Shown in pieces: positions 43,734 to 52,381 of a stretch of DNA of 64,000 nucleotides (positions within the stretch are counted from its first letter, which is position 1; each line of letters begins with the position of its first letter). A program made the translations under genes and the position numbers. The stretch is from contig CAZGMJ010000006.1 in assembly GCA_964526785.1 (NCBI GenBank), forward strand, positions 62,001 to 126,000, in the 5' to 3' direction. Under the pieces are notes generated by a model. The model was not told the origin of the DNA and ran no database searches. It saw nothing but the letters and a program-made list of their open reading frames with translations. The stretch is from CAZGMJ01 sp964526785 (GTDB lineage: Bacteria; Planctomycetota; Phycisphaerae; Sedimentisphaerales; Anaerobacaceae).

Positions 43734-45116
43734 ATGTCGGAAAGGCACGAACATTTGCTGGATCGAATAAGGCCTCTGCTCGAGTCCGGCGATGAGACGG
43801 CCCTCAAAGAACTGCTCAGTGAGTTGCGCAGCAGCGAGACCGCGGAAATCGTCGAACTTGTGGACAACGACGAGAGGCGGGCAATTTTCGATGTGCTCCC
43901 CGGCCCTGATTCGGCGCGTGTGTTCGAGAAGGTCGATGAAGCCACACGGGGTGAACTGTATGACCTGCTTACCGATCAAGAAATCAGCAGTTTCTTCCTG
44001 CATCTGGACCCGGATGATGCTGTTGATGTGATAGCAGAAATCCCCGAGGACGAGCGGGCCGAGATCCTCCGCGGTATTCCCGCCAGAGAATTGGCTGAGA
44101 TCGAGGAGTTGATGGGCTACTCCGAGGATTCAGCCGGCGGCATCATGGATCCGATGGTTATCAGCGTTCGCGAGAACGAGACTGTTTCCGAGGCGATACG
44201 CCAGATTCGCAATTCGGATGTCGACGAGGATTTCTTCTTCGTTTTTGTCGTAGACAAGAATGATCACTACCTCGGCTATGTACGCGTCAAACTCCTGCTT
44301 ACGAGACCTGAGAGTACGCGGATCGGACAACTGACCGAACGCGATACCATCTATGTGCGAACGGATACGGATCAGGAGGAAGTCAAGAATATCTTCAGTA
44401 AGAACGATCTGATCGTGGTCCCCGTCGTGGATGCTGACAACAGGCTTGTGGGTCGCATTACGGCTGACCGTGTCATTGAAGTTGCGGAGGAGGAGGCGGC
44501 TGAAGACCTCTATGCAATGGCGGGCACCGACGCAGATGAACTGGACAAGTTCTCGGCCATTCACGCAGCCCGAATTCGGATGACCTGGTTGTTGCCGTGT
44601 CTGGTGGGAACGGGGATAACCGGCGTGGTTCTGATGCTGTTTCATGATGTGTTTGATGTCGAGGGATTGTCCCTCGTTTATATTGTGGCCTTGCCTTTTG
44701 TGCCCATGATCGCCGCCATTAGCGGCAATGCAGGCCTGCAGACCTCGACAATCGTCGTATCCGGCTTGGCCACAGGCCATCTGGTGGCCTTGAAACTGAG
44801 CCAGGTATTCAGTCGGGAAGTGCGAATTGCGATGCTCGTTGCGGTAAGCTGCGGGCTCGTCGGGGCAATTGTGTGTGCGTCTCTGTTGGCCATGAAGGGC
44901 CAGGCTCACGAGGTTGCTTTGGCGCGTCTTGTGTTCGCATTTATGGTCGCGATGTTTTCTGCGGTAATGGTTGCCACCACCCTCGGTCTTTTCCTGCCGT
45001 TTCTATTTCGCAAGATCGGTATCGATCCGGCTATCAGTTCGGGTCCGCTTATCACGACGGCCAACGACTCGATCAGTGTCGCTATCTACATGAGTCTGAC
45101 GCTACTGCTAGTATAG
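43734..45116 (+). CDS. mgtE: Magnesium transporter MgtE
   Basis: 460 residues, normal for the family. Layout: acidic N-terminal helical domain (1-125), two CBS domains (about 130-255), then five hydrophobic segments. LPFVPMIAAISGNAGLQTSTIVV is the pore region of MgtE, and GIDPAISSGPLITTANDSISV the conserved last-helix segment. It forms a dimeric magnesium channel gated by cytoplasmic magnesium through the N and CBS domains. It stands alone, after the glycan-locus terminator and facing the ParA operon. All key regions are present. Confidence 0.93.
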   Translation: MSERHEHLLDRIRPLLESGDETALKELLSELRSSETAEIVELVDNDERRAIFDVLPGPDSARVFEKVDEATRGELYDLLTDQEISSFFLHLDPDDAVDVIAEIPEDERAEILRGIPARELAEIEELMGYSEDSAGGIMDPMVISVRENETVSEAIRQIRNSDVDEDFFFVFVVDKNDHYLGYVRVKLLLTRPESTRIGQLTERDTIYVRTDTDQEEVKNIFSKNDLIVVPVVDADNRLVGRITADRVIEVAEEEAAEDLYAMAGTDADELDKFSAIHAARIRMTWLLPCLVGTGITGVVLMLFHDVFDVEGLSLVYIVALPFVPMIAAISGNAGLQTSTIVVSGLATGHLVALKLSQVFSREVRIAMLVAVSCGLVGAIVCASLLAMKGQAHEVALARLVFAFMVAMFSAVMVATTLGLFLPFLFRKIGIDPAISSGPLITTANDSISVAIYMSLTLLLV

Positions 45117-45727
45117 CCTTTTTTCCTTCGGCAGTTTTGGGAGCCGCGCCAGACCCAGGTATGGTCGCTTGTCGGCGCATCTGCATCTCTCGTGTATTCA
45201 TCGTGCCGGGGGAGGACTGCGAATCGCGGTAATACTGCACTTCTGTCAGCCACCAGCCGATTCCAACTCAGCGAAGCTCTTTGACCAACGTCCCAAAAAG
45301 AACCGCTTCTGGCGTGTCTTCCGAATGCCTCACTCCTTTTTGTGAATCGTTGCCGCAAGCCTGTTAAAGCAGTGTCTTCGGCAGGTCGATAGTAATATGC
45401 AGATCAAGAGCGTGGTTCGGTGGAGCTAAGCCAGCCTGGTTTTGAAAAAGACTTCCGTTGAGAAGACGAAGATGAAGAATCCATTCAAGAAAAGACGCAT
45501 CGTCCGCATCAAACACAAAGTCCATAAGCAAATCGATTGCCACCAGTGGGCAAACAAAATGGAGGTGCACCGGTTGATTTCAAGCAAGCCCAGCATTCCG
45601 GTCCATCCCGACGTGGTGCCTCGATCTGTCCATTGACGGCCTGCACAGGCTGTCACAGCGTGGATGCATATCTTCTGGAAGACATTGGCATGGTATGTGC
45701 CCGTCTCATCCGCTGATTTGTCGCGTA
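45117..45727. other. Gap between convergent genes, no gene recognised
   Basis: About 610 bases between mgtE and the Cys-rich protein gene. A short T-run follows the mgtE stop (45118-45125) without a convincing hairpin. Short frames here, including a Lys-rich 64-codon one at 45442-45636, lack recognisable content. It might be a decayed gene, but I cannot identify one. Confidence 0.45.
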
Positions 45728-46135
45728 CTATTTGCCGAGTTTCTTCGCTATGAAAAAGCGAAGTTGGCATTTGCAAAAAGACTTGCCCGCAAAAGTCACG
45801 CGAAACCTGCATGCACCGCCGTCGTCAGCAAGGCATTCAAGCATTTCCCCGTTTCCGATTAGCCGGGCTTTGCACTGACTGGCGAAACCGGATTGCACGC
45901 ACGCGAAATCCTTGGGGCATTGCATCTGACCGGCGATTGCCTGTATCTGCTCGAGCACCTCATCCGGAAGTCTGCTGGGCTGATCTCGTGCCGGTTCTGC
46001 ATCGGTTGTGTCGTTTGTCGTGTCACACTCGCTGGATTGATCCGACGGCTTTGCCGCACGCGGCTTTTTGGGAATCCACACGCCGTCGAATATCTCGTCG
46101 AAGTCCTTCTGCAGCCCGGATCTACGTTTTGACAT
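45728..46135 (-). CDS. Small Cys-rich protein coupled to parA
   Basis: 135 residues from ATG 46135, which has a GGAGGAG site upstream; a longer in-frame start is less likely. The N-terminal half is basic then acidic and probably disordered. The C-terminal half has six cysteines in a pattern CPKDFAC, SQCKARL, LECLADDGGACRF and FCKCQLRFFIAKKLGK, which suggests a metal- or iron-sulfur-binding fold. Start and parA stop overlap by 14 bases. No ParB gene is adjacent, so this may be the partner of the ATPase. I do not recognise a named family. Confidence 0.7.
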   Translation of the reverse strand: MSKRRSGLQKDFDEIFDGVWIPKKPRAAKPSDQSSECDTTNDTTDAEPARDQPSRLPDEVLEQIQAIAGQMQCPKDFACVQSGFASQCKARLIGNGEMLECLADDGGACRFRVTFAGKSFCKCQLRFFIAKKLGK

Positions 46136-46919
46136 TGGATATCTCCTCCGCCCAGAGCGGGTCGGTGAGTATTTCACCCGCCAGGGAACGGTAATCAACA
46201 GAGCCTCTGCTTTCCGGAGCGTACGTCAATACCGACTCGCCTGCGCTGGGTGCCTCGGCCAAACGTACTGTCTTATGTATGACCGTATCGAAGACAAGGC
46301 TGCCGAACAACTCCCTCATTTTCTGTTGAATCTGTCGGCTGAAGATGGTGCCGTCCTCAACAAACGTCAATAGTAGTCCGAGTATCTCACACGAGCATGG
46401 GTGAAAACGCTCACGGATAATGCGAATCGTCTCAAGGAGGCGCTTGAGACCTTCGAGAGCATAGTAGTGCACTTGAACGGGGACGATTACGTCCGTGCTC
46501 GCCACTAATGCGTTGAGCGTCAGTATGCCCAGCGAGGGGGGGCAATCGATTATGGCGATGTCATACCGGTCGCCCACCTGCCTCAGCGCACGTCCGAGAA
46601 CAAGTTCCTTTCCGACGACGCCGGCAAGTTCTATTTCCGCACCGGCCAGCAATACGTTACATGGGGCCACGTGGAGCCACTCGATGTTGGTGCCGACTGT
46701 AATCATCGGAATGCTGGTATGTTCGTCGATCAGCGCGTCGTAGATCGTACGGCTGAGAGAATCCGGGTCCGTACCGAACCCCATGGTAGCATGGCCTTGC
46801 GGATCAAGGTCGATAACAAGCACGCGGTTGCCCACCTCTGCGAATGCCGCCGCAAGGTTAACTGCTGTGGTTGTCTTGCCACAACCGCCTTTCTGATTGA
46901 TTATCGACAGTGTCCTCAT
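46122..46919 (-). CDS. ParA/Soj-family ATPase
   Basis: 265 residues. INQKGGCGKTTTAVNLAAAF is the deviant Walker A (two Lys, residues 9 and 15) of ParA proteins; VIDLDPQGHATMGFG and IIDCPPSLGILTLNAL are its A' and B motifs, and IVPVQVHYYALEGL follows. ParA ATPases move chromosomes, plasmids or protein cargoes. With no ParB or parS neighbour it could be an orphan positioning ATPase. It has its own sigma70-like promoter at 47012-47040. Confidence 0.92.
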   Translation of the reverse strand: MRTLSIINQKGGCGKTTTAVNLAAAFAEVGNRVLVIDLDPQGHATMGFGTDPDSLSRTIYDALIDEHTSIPMITVGTNIEWLHVAPCNVLLAGAEIELAGVVGKELVLGRALRQVGDRYDIAIIDCPPSLGILTLNALVASTDVIVPVQVHYYALEGLKRLLETIRIIRERFHPCSCEILGLLLTFVEDGTIFSRQIQQKMRELFGSLVFDTVIHKTVRLAEAPSAGESVLTYAPESRGSVDYRSLAGEILTDPLWAEEISNVKT

Positions 46920-47011
46920 CTATACCGCCCTGAGTCCGAGCCTGACACAAGTAGCACTGTGGATGCACACGTGAGTTCCGAATGGTGCGCACATGACCTG
47001 CATACACTATA

Positions 47012-47040
47012 CCTATAGCAAATCTTGTCTCTTTGGTCAA
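47012..47040 (-). promoter_or_regulatory. Predicted promoter of parA
   Basis: On the minus strand TTGACC (47035-47040), a 17-base spacer and TATAGG (47012-47017). Leader of about 85 bases to the parA ATG. It is divergent from the pilT promoter 215 bases away. Confidence 0.55.
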
Positions 47041-47254
47041 ATCGCAGGGTGCATAGATACAGCGCCTCAGTACTTACTTTTTCGACTAAAAAGCCGGTGC
47101 GAATTAGCCGCAACTGTCCTCTCTCAAAGGTTTTGCTCGGACATGCAGGACTTGGGCGCGCGGGCAGTGCACAGCGACGTCGGTTTGTGCCGGTAGAGGG
47201 CCGGCCGCAGGGTGAATCTGGCCCAAAAAACGGCTTCTTTCAGGACGGTGGCGC
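47041..47254. other. Spacer between the divergent parA and pilT promoters
   Basis: The non-coding region from 46920 to 47409 contains both divergent promoters. This middle part carries the inverted repeat CTTTTT-CGACT-AAAAAG (47077-47093), possibly a protein site. The short sequence AGTACTTAC occurs at about 47069-47077 and again near 47300, after the pilT -10 box. Confidence 0.4.
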
Positions 47255-47282
47255 TTGACAAATCGCCTTGGTGAGGTATAAT
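47255..47282 (+). promoter_or_regulatory. Consensus sigma70 promoter for the pilT operon
   Basis: TTGACA (47255-47260), a 16-base spacer and TATAAT (47277-47282): both hexamers match the consensus exactly. The expected transcription start is near 47290, giving a leader of about 120 bases to the pilT ATG. This is the strongest promoter-like sequence in the window. Confidence 0.8.
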
Positions 47283-47409
47283 AAGTGTCTTAAGGGTTAG
47301 TACTTACAAGTCTTGGGCGGGAGTCCTGCTCCTCCAGACCACAGCGACCGGCCCTGGGATGGGCGCGTAGGGTATATTCGCTTTATTTTGACGTACGAAG
47401 GTGGGAATC

Positions 47410-48546
47410 ATGAGTTCGAGCCAGCCAATAGATACGCATGTCGGCAGTATTGTTCACGATCCGGCGATCAACAAGTACTTTCGCGTGGCCATTAAGACAC
47501 GGGCGAGCGATTTGCACTTGAAAGTCGGCCAGCCGCCCAAATTGCGGATGTTCGGAACGCTGAAGAATACGACTGGTGAGGTGATGACGGAGGAGAAGAT
47601 CGAGGAATTGGTGTTTGAGATTCTCAGCCCGACTCAGAAAGACTTCTTCCTGAAGCATGGCTCGCTTGACTTCGCCCACGAGGTGGACAGCGAAAACCGG
47701 TTTCGCACCAATCTGTTCCGGCAGCGAGGAATGATCAGCGTGGCCGCTCGCCGTGTAAACACCGTTATACCGCCTTTTGAGGACCTCCATCTGCCACCGG
47801 TCCTGGAGCAGATTGCAGAAAGCAACCAGGGCCTTATTCTCGTCGTTGGGGCAACCGGTTCAGGTAAGACCACCACGATCGCCTCGATGATCGATCATAT
47901 TAACCGAACGCGGCCTTGCCACATTGTAACCATCGAGGATCCGATTGAGTACCTGTTCAAGGACGGCAAAGCCATTGTCAATCAGCGTGAGGTCGGTCTC
48001 GACGTCAAGGATTTCGACGAAGCGCTGACGTATATGATGCGCCAGGACCCGGATGTAGTCTTCGTTGGTGAAATGCGCGACGCCCGTACGGTGACGGCGG
48101 GCATGCGTGCTGCCGAAACGGGGCATCTTGTGTTTGCGACCATGCACTCGGCAAACGCTGCCCAGTCTGTGCATCGATTGTTGGACATGTTTCCCCAGGA
48201 AGAGCGTGATCTGGTGCGGCAGAATCTGGCGCTGGCCCTGAAGGCTGTTATCAGCCAAATGCTGCTGCCGTGTTTGAAGGAGGAGGTGGATCGAATACCT
48301 GTTGTCGAGATTCTTATAGCCAACGCCGCCGCGAGGAAGCTGATTGCCGAAGAGCGCGAGTCCGATTTGCCCAGCGTGATTCGCAGCAGTCAGCAGGAAG
48401 GTATGCAGGACATCACATACAATCTCTCCGAGTTGATAAAGGCGGGCATGATCGACCCGAAGGATGCGTTCCAGCACGCACCCAACAAGGATGAATTGAA
48501 GATGGCGCTCAAAGGCATACGTACAACCGCCAGCAGCATTCTTTGA
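47410..48546 (+). CDS. pilT: Type IV pilus retraction ATPase PilT
   Basis: 378 residues from ATG 47410 (AAGGTGGG upstream; GTG 47401 is in frame). GATGSGKTTTIASMIDHIN is a complete Walker A, followed by the Asp box IVTIEDPIEYLF, Walker B QDPDVVFVGEMRD and the His box GHLVFATMHSANA. RQNLALALKAVISQMLLP is the helix characteristic of PilT-type retraction ATPases. It disassembles pilus filaments at the inner membrane, powering twitching or related movement. The next gene encodes a related but degenerate ATPase, which is unusual because PilT is normally beside PilU or alone. Confidence 0.93.
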   Translation: MSSSQPIDTHVGSIVHDPAINKYFRVAIKTRASDLHLKVGQPPKLRMFGTLKNTTGEVMTEEKIEELVFEILSPTQKDFFLKHGSLDFAHEVDSENRFRTNLFRQRGMISVAARRVNTVIPPFEDLHLPPVLEQIAESNQGLILVVGATGSGKTTTIASMIDHINRTRPCHIVTIEDPIEYLFKDGKAIVNQREVGLDVKDFDEALTYMMRQDPDVVFVGEMRDARTVTAGMRAAETGHLVFATMHSANAAQSVHRLLDMFPQEERDLVRQNLALALKAVISQMLLPCLKEEVDRIPVVEILIANAAARKLIAEERESDLPSVIRSSQQEGMQDITYNLSELIKAGMIDPKDAFQHAPNKDELKMALKGIRTTASSIL

Positions 48547-48577
48547 TACGAAACTTACTGTGGTAATGGAGCAATCT

Positions 48578-50227
48578 ATGCCGGATCTGGTATTAGCTGT
48601 CGATTATGGCGGATACGTCTCAGTTGTCAAATTGCTGGTCTTTCTGATCATGTTCTTCCTGTGGCTGCCCTTGATTGGATGGGTATATCGGGACGCCATT
48701 GAAGTCGAGACCAAAGACGCGATGTGGACGGGAATCGTGTTGGGTGTTGGAGCGGTGGCTGCCCTGGCCTGGATGATGATCCCGATCTTTCTGGTCGGCA
48801 TGCTGGCCTATATGATCCTGGTTGGAAGCGTTGCTCTGGCGTATGTCAAGCACCGAAATACGCGAGTGATGGATTTCGACCGTGTGTTGACGATTGACCA
48901 TATCAAAGGGCTGTTTGCAGGTAAGGACAAGAACCTCGACGACCTGACCGAGTTCACCTTTACCACCGCGAATAAGAACGAGGTGCCTGTACCCGAACCG
49001 AGAACCCCCGATTTCTTTGGATATAAGCTGGCGTACGAACTACTCAGCGATGCCATTTGGAGGCGTGCCGATACGATCGCTTTTGCACCCGCCCCCGAGG
49101 AGTATCAGGTAACCTATTCCGTCGATGGTGCGCCTGTTAAACAGCCGAATATGCCCCGGGATCAGGCCGGTTATCTCATTCAGTTTCTCAAGAACCTGGC
49201 CGATCTGGATGTTAAGGAAAAGCGAAAACCGCAGCGGGGTAATTTCCGTTGTCATACCGGAGGCAAGCATTACGAATGGGAACTGGTGACTGCAGGCTCC
49301 ACTGCGGGCGAACAGGTTCGCATAAAGAACACGACGCAGGAAGATATTCTTAAACTCTCTGAGATAGGCCTGACCAAGGACCAGTACGAACAGCTAAGTG
49401 GATTCGCACAGGCCGAACAGGGTCTGTTCGTCGTAACCGGCCCCAAGAAGAGCGGTGTTACCAGCACGTTGTATGCCCTGATACGTAATCATGATGCCTT
49501 CATCAATAGTATCAACACACTGGAACGCCAGCCTTCAGGCAAATTGCCGAACGTGACGCAGACCACATATTCGACGCAGGATTCCGGCCAGACTTACGGC
49601 CAGAAACTTCAGTACCTCGTTCGGATGGGGCCCGATATTGTCGGGGTCGCCGACTGTGAGGACGCTGAAACCGCCAAGGTGGCATGTGCTGCGGCTAAGG
49701 ACGGCAAGATTGTCTACGTTGCGTTTGAGGCAACCAGTGTTACTCAGGCCCTGGCCAAGTGGATCAAGCTGGTCGGTGACAAGACTCTTATCGCCGAGAC
49801 GCTGCTGGGTATCAGTAACCAGAGAATGGTCAGGGTGCTTTGCCCTGAGTGCCGTCAGGCGTACGCACCGAACCCCGAATTGCTGAAGAAGTTTAATCTC
49901 AGCGCGGAGAAGACCAAAGTGCTTTATCGCGAGGGGAAAGTGCAGTACGACAAGCACGGCAAGCCGATAACTTGTGAGAACTGTCAGGGAACGGGCTTTT
50001 TCGGCAGAACGGGAGTGTTCGAGATCGTCGTAATGAACGATCAACTGCGCAAGATGTTCAAGCAAACCAAGTCATTGCCGGAAATTGCCACACAATTCAG
50101 GCGGGCCAAAATGCTGTATTTGCAGGAACAGGCTCTGAGAAAGGCGATTGGCGGCGTGACGTCAATAAACGAGATGATTCGCGCTTTGTCCACGGCCAAA
50201 GGCAAGAAGGCCAAAGCAAAGCGGTAA
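48578..50227 (+). CDS. Membrane-anchored GspE/PilB-like protein with broken Walker A
   Basis: 549 residues from ATG 48578 (GGAG 6 bases upstream). It begins with hydrophobic segments (about residues 13-40 and 50-85), not found in PilB/GspE. A GspE-type body follows. The Walker A position reads GPKKSGVTSTLYAL: Val294 replaces the essential lysine. Walker B is also altered (MGPDIVGVADCEDAETAKVA in place of DPD..lvGEiRD.ETA). The zinc site is kept (CPECRQAY and CENCQGTGFFGRTGVFEI). It is therefore probably unable to hydrolyse ATP and may act as a structural or regulatory partner of PilT, whose gene ends 31 bases earlier. Confidence 0.85.
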   Translation: MPDLVLAVDYGGYVSVVKLLVFLIMFFLWLPLIGWVYRDAIEVETKDAMWTGIVLGVGAVAALAWMMIPIFLVGMLAYMILVGSVALAYVKHRNTRVMDFDRVLTIDHIKGLFAGKDKNLDDLTEFTFTTANKNEVPVPEPRTPDFFGYKLAYELLSDAIWRRADTIAFAPAPEEYQVTYSVDGAPVKQPNMPRDQAGYLIQFLKNLADLDVKEKRKPQRGNFRCHTGGKHYEWELVTAGSTAGEQVRIKNTTQEDILKLSEIGLTKDQYEQLSGFAQAEQGLFVVTGPKKSGVTSTLYALIRNHDAFINSINTLERQPSGKLPNVTQTTYSTQDSGQTYGQKLQYLVRMGPDIVGVADCEDAETAKVACAAAKDGKIVYVAFEATSVTQALAKWIKLVGDKTLIAETLLGISNQRMVRVLCPECRQAYAPNPELLKKFNLSAEKTKVLYREGKVQYDKHGKPITCENCQGTGFFGRTGVFEIVVMNDQLRKMFKQTKSLPEIATQFRRAKMLYLQEQALRKAIGGVTSINEMIRALSTAKGKKAKAKR

Positions 50228-50321
50228 AGACTTCCGAATGCAAACAGCGGCGATGGAATGCCAGATGTTGCTGCTGCACGGATGTGAAGCTGTGTATATA
50301 TGGTAGACTGGAGATAGCTCA

Positions 50322-51599
50322 ATGGCCAGTATAATCATACTGCTTGTGGTGGCGGGGTGTGTCGCCTATCAGTACCTCAAGGGGAATCTAACGCGGGCGG
50401 TGGCAACGATCATCGTCATCATCTTTGCGAGTATGGTCGCGTTCGGCTATTTCGAGTGGCTTGCCGGCTTCTTCTTGAGCAAGGGCAGTGACAGTCGATT
50501 TCCCGCACTCGTTCCCTGGGCCCAGCCGCTCTGTTTCACGCTGCTGTTCATTCTGGTCTTTGCAGTTCTCCAGACGGGCGTCATGCAGGTGATGAAGCAG
50601 CCCGTTGATTTCGGATTATTGCCTGAGCGTATCGGTCGGGTGGTTTGCGGAATCTTCATGGGACTGTTCCTATCCGGTCTGTTGTTGGTTGTGGCGGGCA
50701 TGGCTCCGCTGCCGCACCGTTATCCGTATGAGCGATTCGATCAGCGCAATCCGAGACCGGACCAACCCAACAAGGTGCTTCTGAATGTGGACGGATTGGT
50801 GACCGGCTGGTTCAGCATGGTTAGCAAGGGGAGCTTCAGTGCCATAAGCAGTCCGCAGAGCTTTGCTGCGCTGCATCCCGACTATCTCAGCCAGATATAT
50901 CTCAATCGCCTTGGTGCGAGCGAGACCGTTCCGCTCGTCGCTCCGGCAGATGCAATCAACGCGCCCAATAAGGCTGGCTATTGGTACGCTCCGGAGAACC
51001 TCAAGGATATGGACGATCAGATTATCTCTCCGGAGAGCGGCCATACCCTTATGGTTGTTCGAATTGGAATTAGGAAAAGACATGTCAGGGATGCCGGCAG
51101 CTTCACGCCGTCCCAGGTGAGAGTTGTCTGCAAGCGAACGGCGACAGCAGAGGATGCCCTCGCTGGACAGGGAGTGAATGTGTACCCTCTGGGATACCTG
51201 GCCGGTAAGAACATCGTTCAGGTTAAGCGTTTGACCGAAGCCATTACGGTTACACGGGAGGATATCGCGGAAGGAGAAACGACCAGATGGATAGATTTCG
51301 TGTTCCAGGTGCCGAGCGGCCATGAACCGGTACTGGCTGAGTTCAAGCTTGGCAGCGTCGTACGGCTCTCGTCGCTTGCCTCAGCCGATCAAATACCGGC
51401 GCCTGCCTATTTTCAGGGCGGCTCCGGCCAGGATGAGCAGAATGACGAGGATAATGACAACGCGTCCGGGCAGCAAAACAGACAAGATGCACAGTCGAAC
51501 CAGAACAGTTCAACGAGAGAAAACGGTGGCTCGGGTCTCTCCACAGTTGGAAAGACGCTCACCGGTGGCGCTTTAGAAGAAGATATGCAGTTGCAATGA
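50322..51599 (+). CDS. Membrane protein, CvpA-like N-terminus, acidic C-terminus
   Basis: 425 residues, GGAG 8 bases before the ATG. Residues 1-130 contain four hydrophobic helices with the spacing of CvpA-like proteins (IIILLVVAGCVAYQYLKG, LFILVFAVLQTG, GRVVCGIFMGLFLSGLLL). A large soluble domain follows (about 150-350; VVRIGIRKRHVRDAGSFTPS), then a Gln/Asn/Asp-rich low-complexity tail. It is co-directional with and 94 bases behind the degenerate ATPase gene, so it may belong to the same membrane machine. The CvpA match is by pattern; the soluble domain is unrecognised. Confidence 0.65.
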   Translation: MASIIILLVVAGCVAYQYLKGNLTRAVATIIVIIFASMVAFGYFEWLAGFFLSKGSDSRFPALVPWAQPLCFTLLFILVFAVLQTGVMQVMKQPVDFGLLPERIGRVVCGIFMGLFLSGLLLVVAGMAPLPHRYPYERFDQRNPRPDQPNKVLLNVDGLVTGWFSMVSKGSFSAISSPQSFAALHPDYLSQIYLNRLGASETVPLVAPADAINAPNKAGYWYAPENLKDMDDQIISPESGHTLMVVRIGIRKRHVRDAGSFTPSQVRVVCKRTATAEDALAGQGVNVYPLGYLAGKNIVQVKRLTEAITVTREDIAEGETTRWIDFVFQVPSGHEPVLAEFKLGSVVRLSSLASADQIPAPAYFQGGSGQDEQNDEDNDNASGQQNRQDAQSNQNSSTRENGGSGLSTVGKTLTGGALEEDMQLQ

Positions 51600-51759
51600 T
51601 CGCGGCCGTAAGCATACACGTTCCCGTTTTTGGGGTTCTGCCGGAGTGCGTGGAAGTGTAGAGTGCACCGAGGATGGAGGCGTTCCAGTCAATCCTTGAG
51701 GTGGGTAATGGCTCACCGCTGGGTTGCAAGTGGTTTTTGGACTGTAACGACCACGCTTT

Positions 51760-51909
51760 TCAGGCGCAAGCCGCCACAGGCTCTATATCAAGTTCGAGCA
51801 GATGGTCCAGATAGTCGCTCAATTGTTCCTCAGAGAACGCGGCCAGAAACTCCGGTTTTGCCGTCCGGTTGATTTCACAAATACAATCGATAAGCTCTCT
51901 TTTGCTCAT
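51760..51909 (-). CDS. Small protein of 49 residues, unknown function
   Basis: Found by reading the minus strand: starts MSKRELIDCICEINRTAKPE, then FLAAFSEEQLSDYLDHLLE, ending EPVAACA. AAGGA lies 7 bases before the ATG. The composition is strongly helical and amphipathic, with no signal peptide. I have an impression of similar short ELID..EIN...EFL proteins in planctomycetes, but cannot name a family. It is flanked by non-coding DNA on both sides. A small adaptor is possible; nothing in the context assigns a role. Confidence 0.55.
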   Translation of the reverse strand: MSKRELIDCICEINRTAKPEFLAAFSEEQLSDYLDHLLELDIEPVAACA

Positions 51910-52381
51910 AGGCCTGTCCTTAATTTGTCAATTTCATGTCCCCTTGAGCCACCCTACGACGCAATATCGTCAGCCGGCTGTCCGATTCTTTAACCGTCCG
52001 ATAGCGGCCTTTGATTGCGCCCTATAACCATGCACACTACATACCTTCGCTCTGCTATGCGGCAACACAAGATATTGAGTTCGATTCTGTGCGGTAATAG
52101 CTGCTCCAGCCGCTGTCCAATAAAAACGCATGTTCAGACCCCGGCAGGCGTGGTAAAAAAAGCTGCATATTCAGTCGTTTTCTTATGTGATCGCTCTGTG
52201 ATGTGCTATAGGACCATCTCTCCTGCCTTCAGATAGTGACACTAAGTGACGCCGGCAAACGAAAGGAGACTTGCATACCCATGCACTGGGTTGTGATTCC
52301 ACAGAAAGTCATGGACAGTTTCCGGCCCGAACGATAGACTTGCAGCGGTGGGTATTGTTGATTGCAGGCCCGTGAGGGGAT
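51910..52381. other. Gap before the Nramp-like gene, nothing recognised
   Basis: About 470 bases upstream of the Nramp-like gene. It contains a run of seven As at 52151-52160, GTGAC repeated near 52230, and a possible extended -10 (TGCTATAG, about 52203). No hairpin with a T-run and no tRNA-like fold was seen. The 160 bases between the CvpA-like gene and the small gene are also empty. Confidence 0.4.

Noticed and set aside
45442..45636. Lys-rich 64-codon plus-strand frame
   Set aside because: No recognisable product and the opposite strand carries a similar spurious frame; probably chance or decayed DNA.
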